A stretch of 64,000 nucleotides of DNA, from the NCBI GenBank assembly GCA_023374025.1, contig SIJG01000027.1:1133110-1197109 (forward strand), given 5' to 3'. Below, piece by piece: positions 63,630 through 64,000 of the stretch. The stretch's first letter is position 1. Each line of letters begins with the position of its first letter. Made by a program: the position numbers and the translations under genes. Origin of the DNA: Heterodera schachtii. Taxonomy: Eukaryota; Nematoda; Chromadorea; Rhabditida; Heteroderidae. Below the pieces are notes generated by a model. That model did no database searches. It had not been told where the DNA came from and saw only the letters and a list, made by a program, of their open reading frames with translations.

Positions 63630-64000
63630 CCCTCACTGAACTATAAGGACCTGATCATCCAGGCTATAGAAAGCAGCCCCGAACGACGCCTCAAACTCAG
63701 CGAAATTTATCAGGTCGATTAAATTAATTAAAAATATTATATTTCATAACTTTTTGGGATTTCCATTGCAGGTGATCAAATATCTCCACCCGTACTACCA
63801 GCGCAGGTCCGATCAGTGGGGCTGGCAGAACTAAATCCGGCACAATCTAAGCCTTCACGACTGTTTCGTGAAGCTTCCGCTGAAGCAGACCAGCGCAAAC
63901 GGAGTTGTCGGTAATAATTAAGCATTTTAAGTAATTTCGTGAATTTTTAAAAGGGAAATATTACAGGACACTTTTGGACGGTGGTCACTCGTGGGCCGGA
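63630..64000 (+). pseudogene. Forkhead-domain gene, partial, with in-frame stop
   Basis: Forkhead (winged-helix) DNA-binding domain of a nuclear transcription factor. Exon a (63630-63712) reads PSLNYKDLIIQAIESSPERR then LKLSEIYQ, donor GTCGAT. Exon b (63772-63912), after TTGCAG, reads VIKYLHPYYQRRSDQWGWQN, stop TAA at 63832-63834, then IRHNLSLHDCFVKLPLKQ, donor GTAATA. Exon c (63967-64000, cut by the window edge) reads GHFWTVVTRGP. The order helix 1, helix 2, recognition helix N.IRHNLSLH.CF and wing F-W is diagnostic. The stop replaces the nearly invariant Ser of NSIRHNLS. A TGA also lies in frame just upstream of exon a at 63627, with no acceptor between. Pseudogene, or a sequence error at two places; the Fox subfamily is not assignable. 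Confidence 0.75.

Overview
The window looks like AT-rich nematode nuclear DNA. The evidence is a tandem array of nematode-type srsx chemoreceptor genes with about ten small exons and very short introns, Ty3/gypsy-type retroelements, and dense non-autonomous DNA transposons. The AT richness and the Fic-domain genes would suit a plant-parasitic tylenchid, but that is inference and I cannot name a species.

Region 1 (1-23.5 kb, + strand) is a tandem array of 7TM chemoreceptor genes. Four copies look complete (2870-4385, 7973-9520, 11531-13441, 17177-18778). A fifth (21495-23464) is broken only by a 251-bp solo LTR in exon 5. At least four further relics are promoter plus exon 1 or internal fragments. 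All copies share exon boundaries and phases, and all use the same non-canonical GC-AG intron after exon 2. Related upstream blocks recur before genes, so the duplicated unit includes regulatory DNA. Non-autonomous hAT-like elements with TAGGG ends (four of the six in the window have exact or near-exact 8-bp duplications), solo LTRs and foldback elements fill the spacers.

Region 2 (23.5-38.7 kb) is transposon-rich: LTR fragments, two more hAT-like elements, a frameshifted Ty3/gypsy pol on the minus strand with a clear 3' LTR and polypurine tract, and then an apparently intact 8.3-kb LTR retrotransposon (30391-38707, minus strand). Its single 2360-codon ORF runs gag, protease, reverse transcriptase, RNase H and integrase, followed by a roughly 500-residue extension. 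That extension contains an SGNH/GDSL-esterase-like block and an RG-rich tail, which I consider the most novel protein feature here.

Region 3 (38.7-57.7 kb) begins and ends with two copies of a duplicated repeat block that contains long inverted repeats. About 16 kb of strikingly A-rich sequence lies between them, with an element full of AACCGCGGTT palindromes (43388-44358) and diverged large-scale repeats.

Region 4 (58.0-61.0 kb) holds a fragmented family of Fic-domain (AMPylase-type) genes. There are repeated first exons, repeated Fic N-terminal exons, one catalytic exon with an HGFADANGRTGR motif, and a second, different Fic core whose catalytic motif is frameshifted. The right edge (about 62.9-64 kb) contains a partial forkhead-domain gene with an in-frame stop in the recognition helix region. 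Coordinates for spliced genes were worked out by hand from splice consensus and alignment between paralogues.
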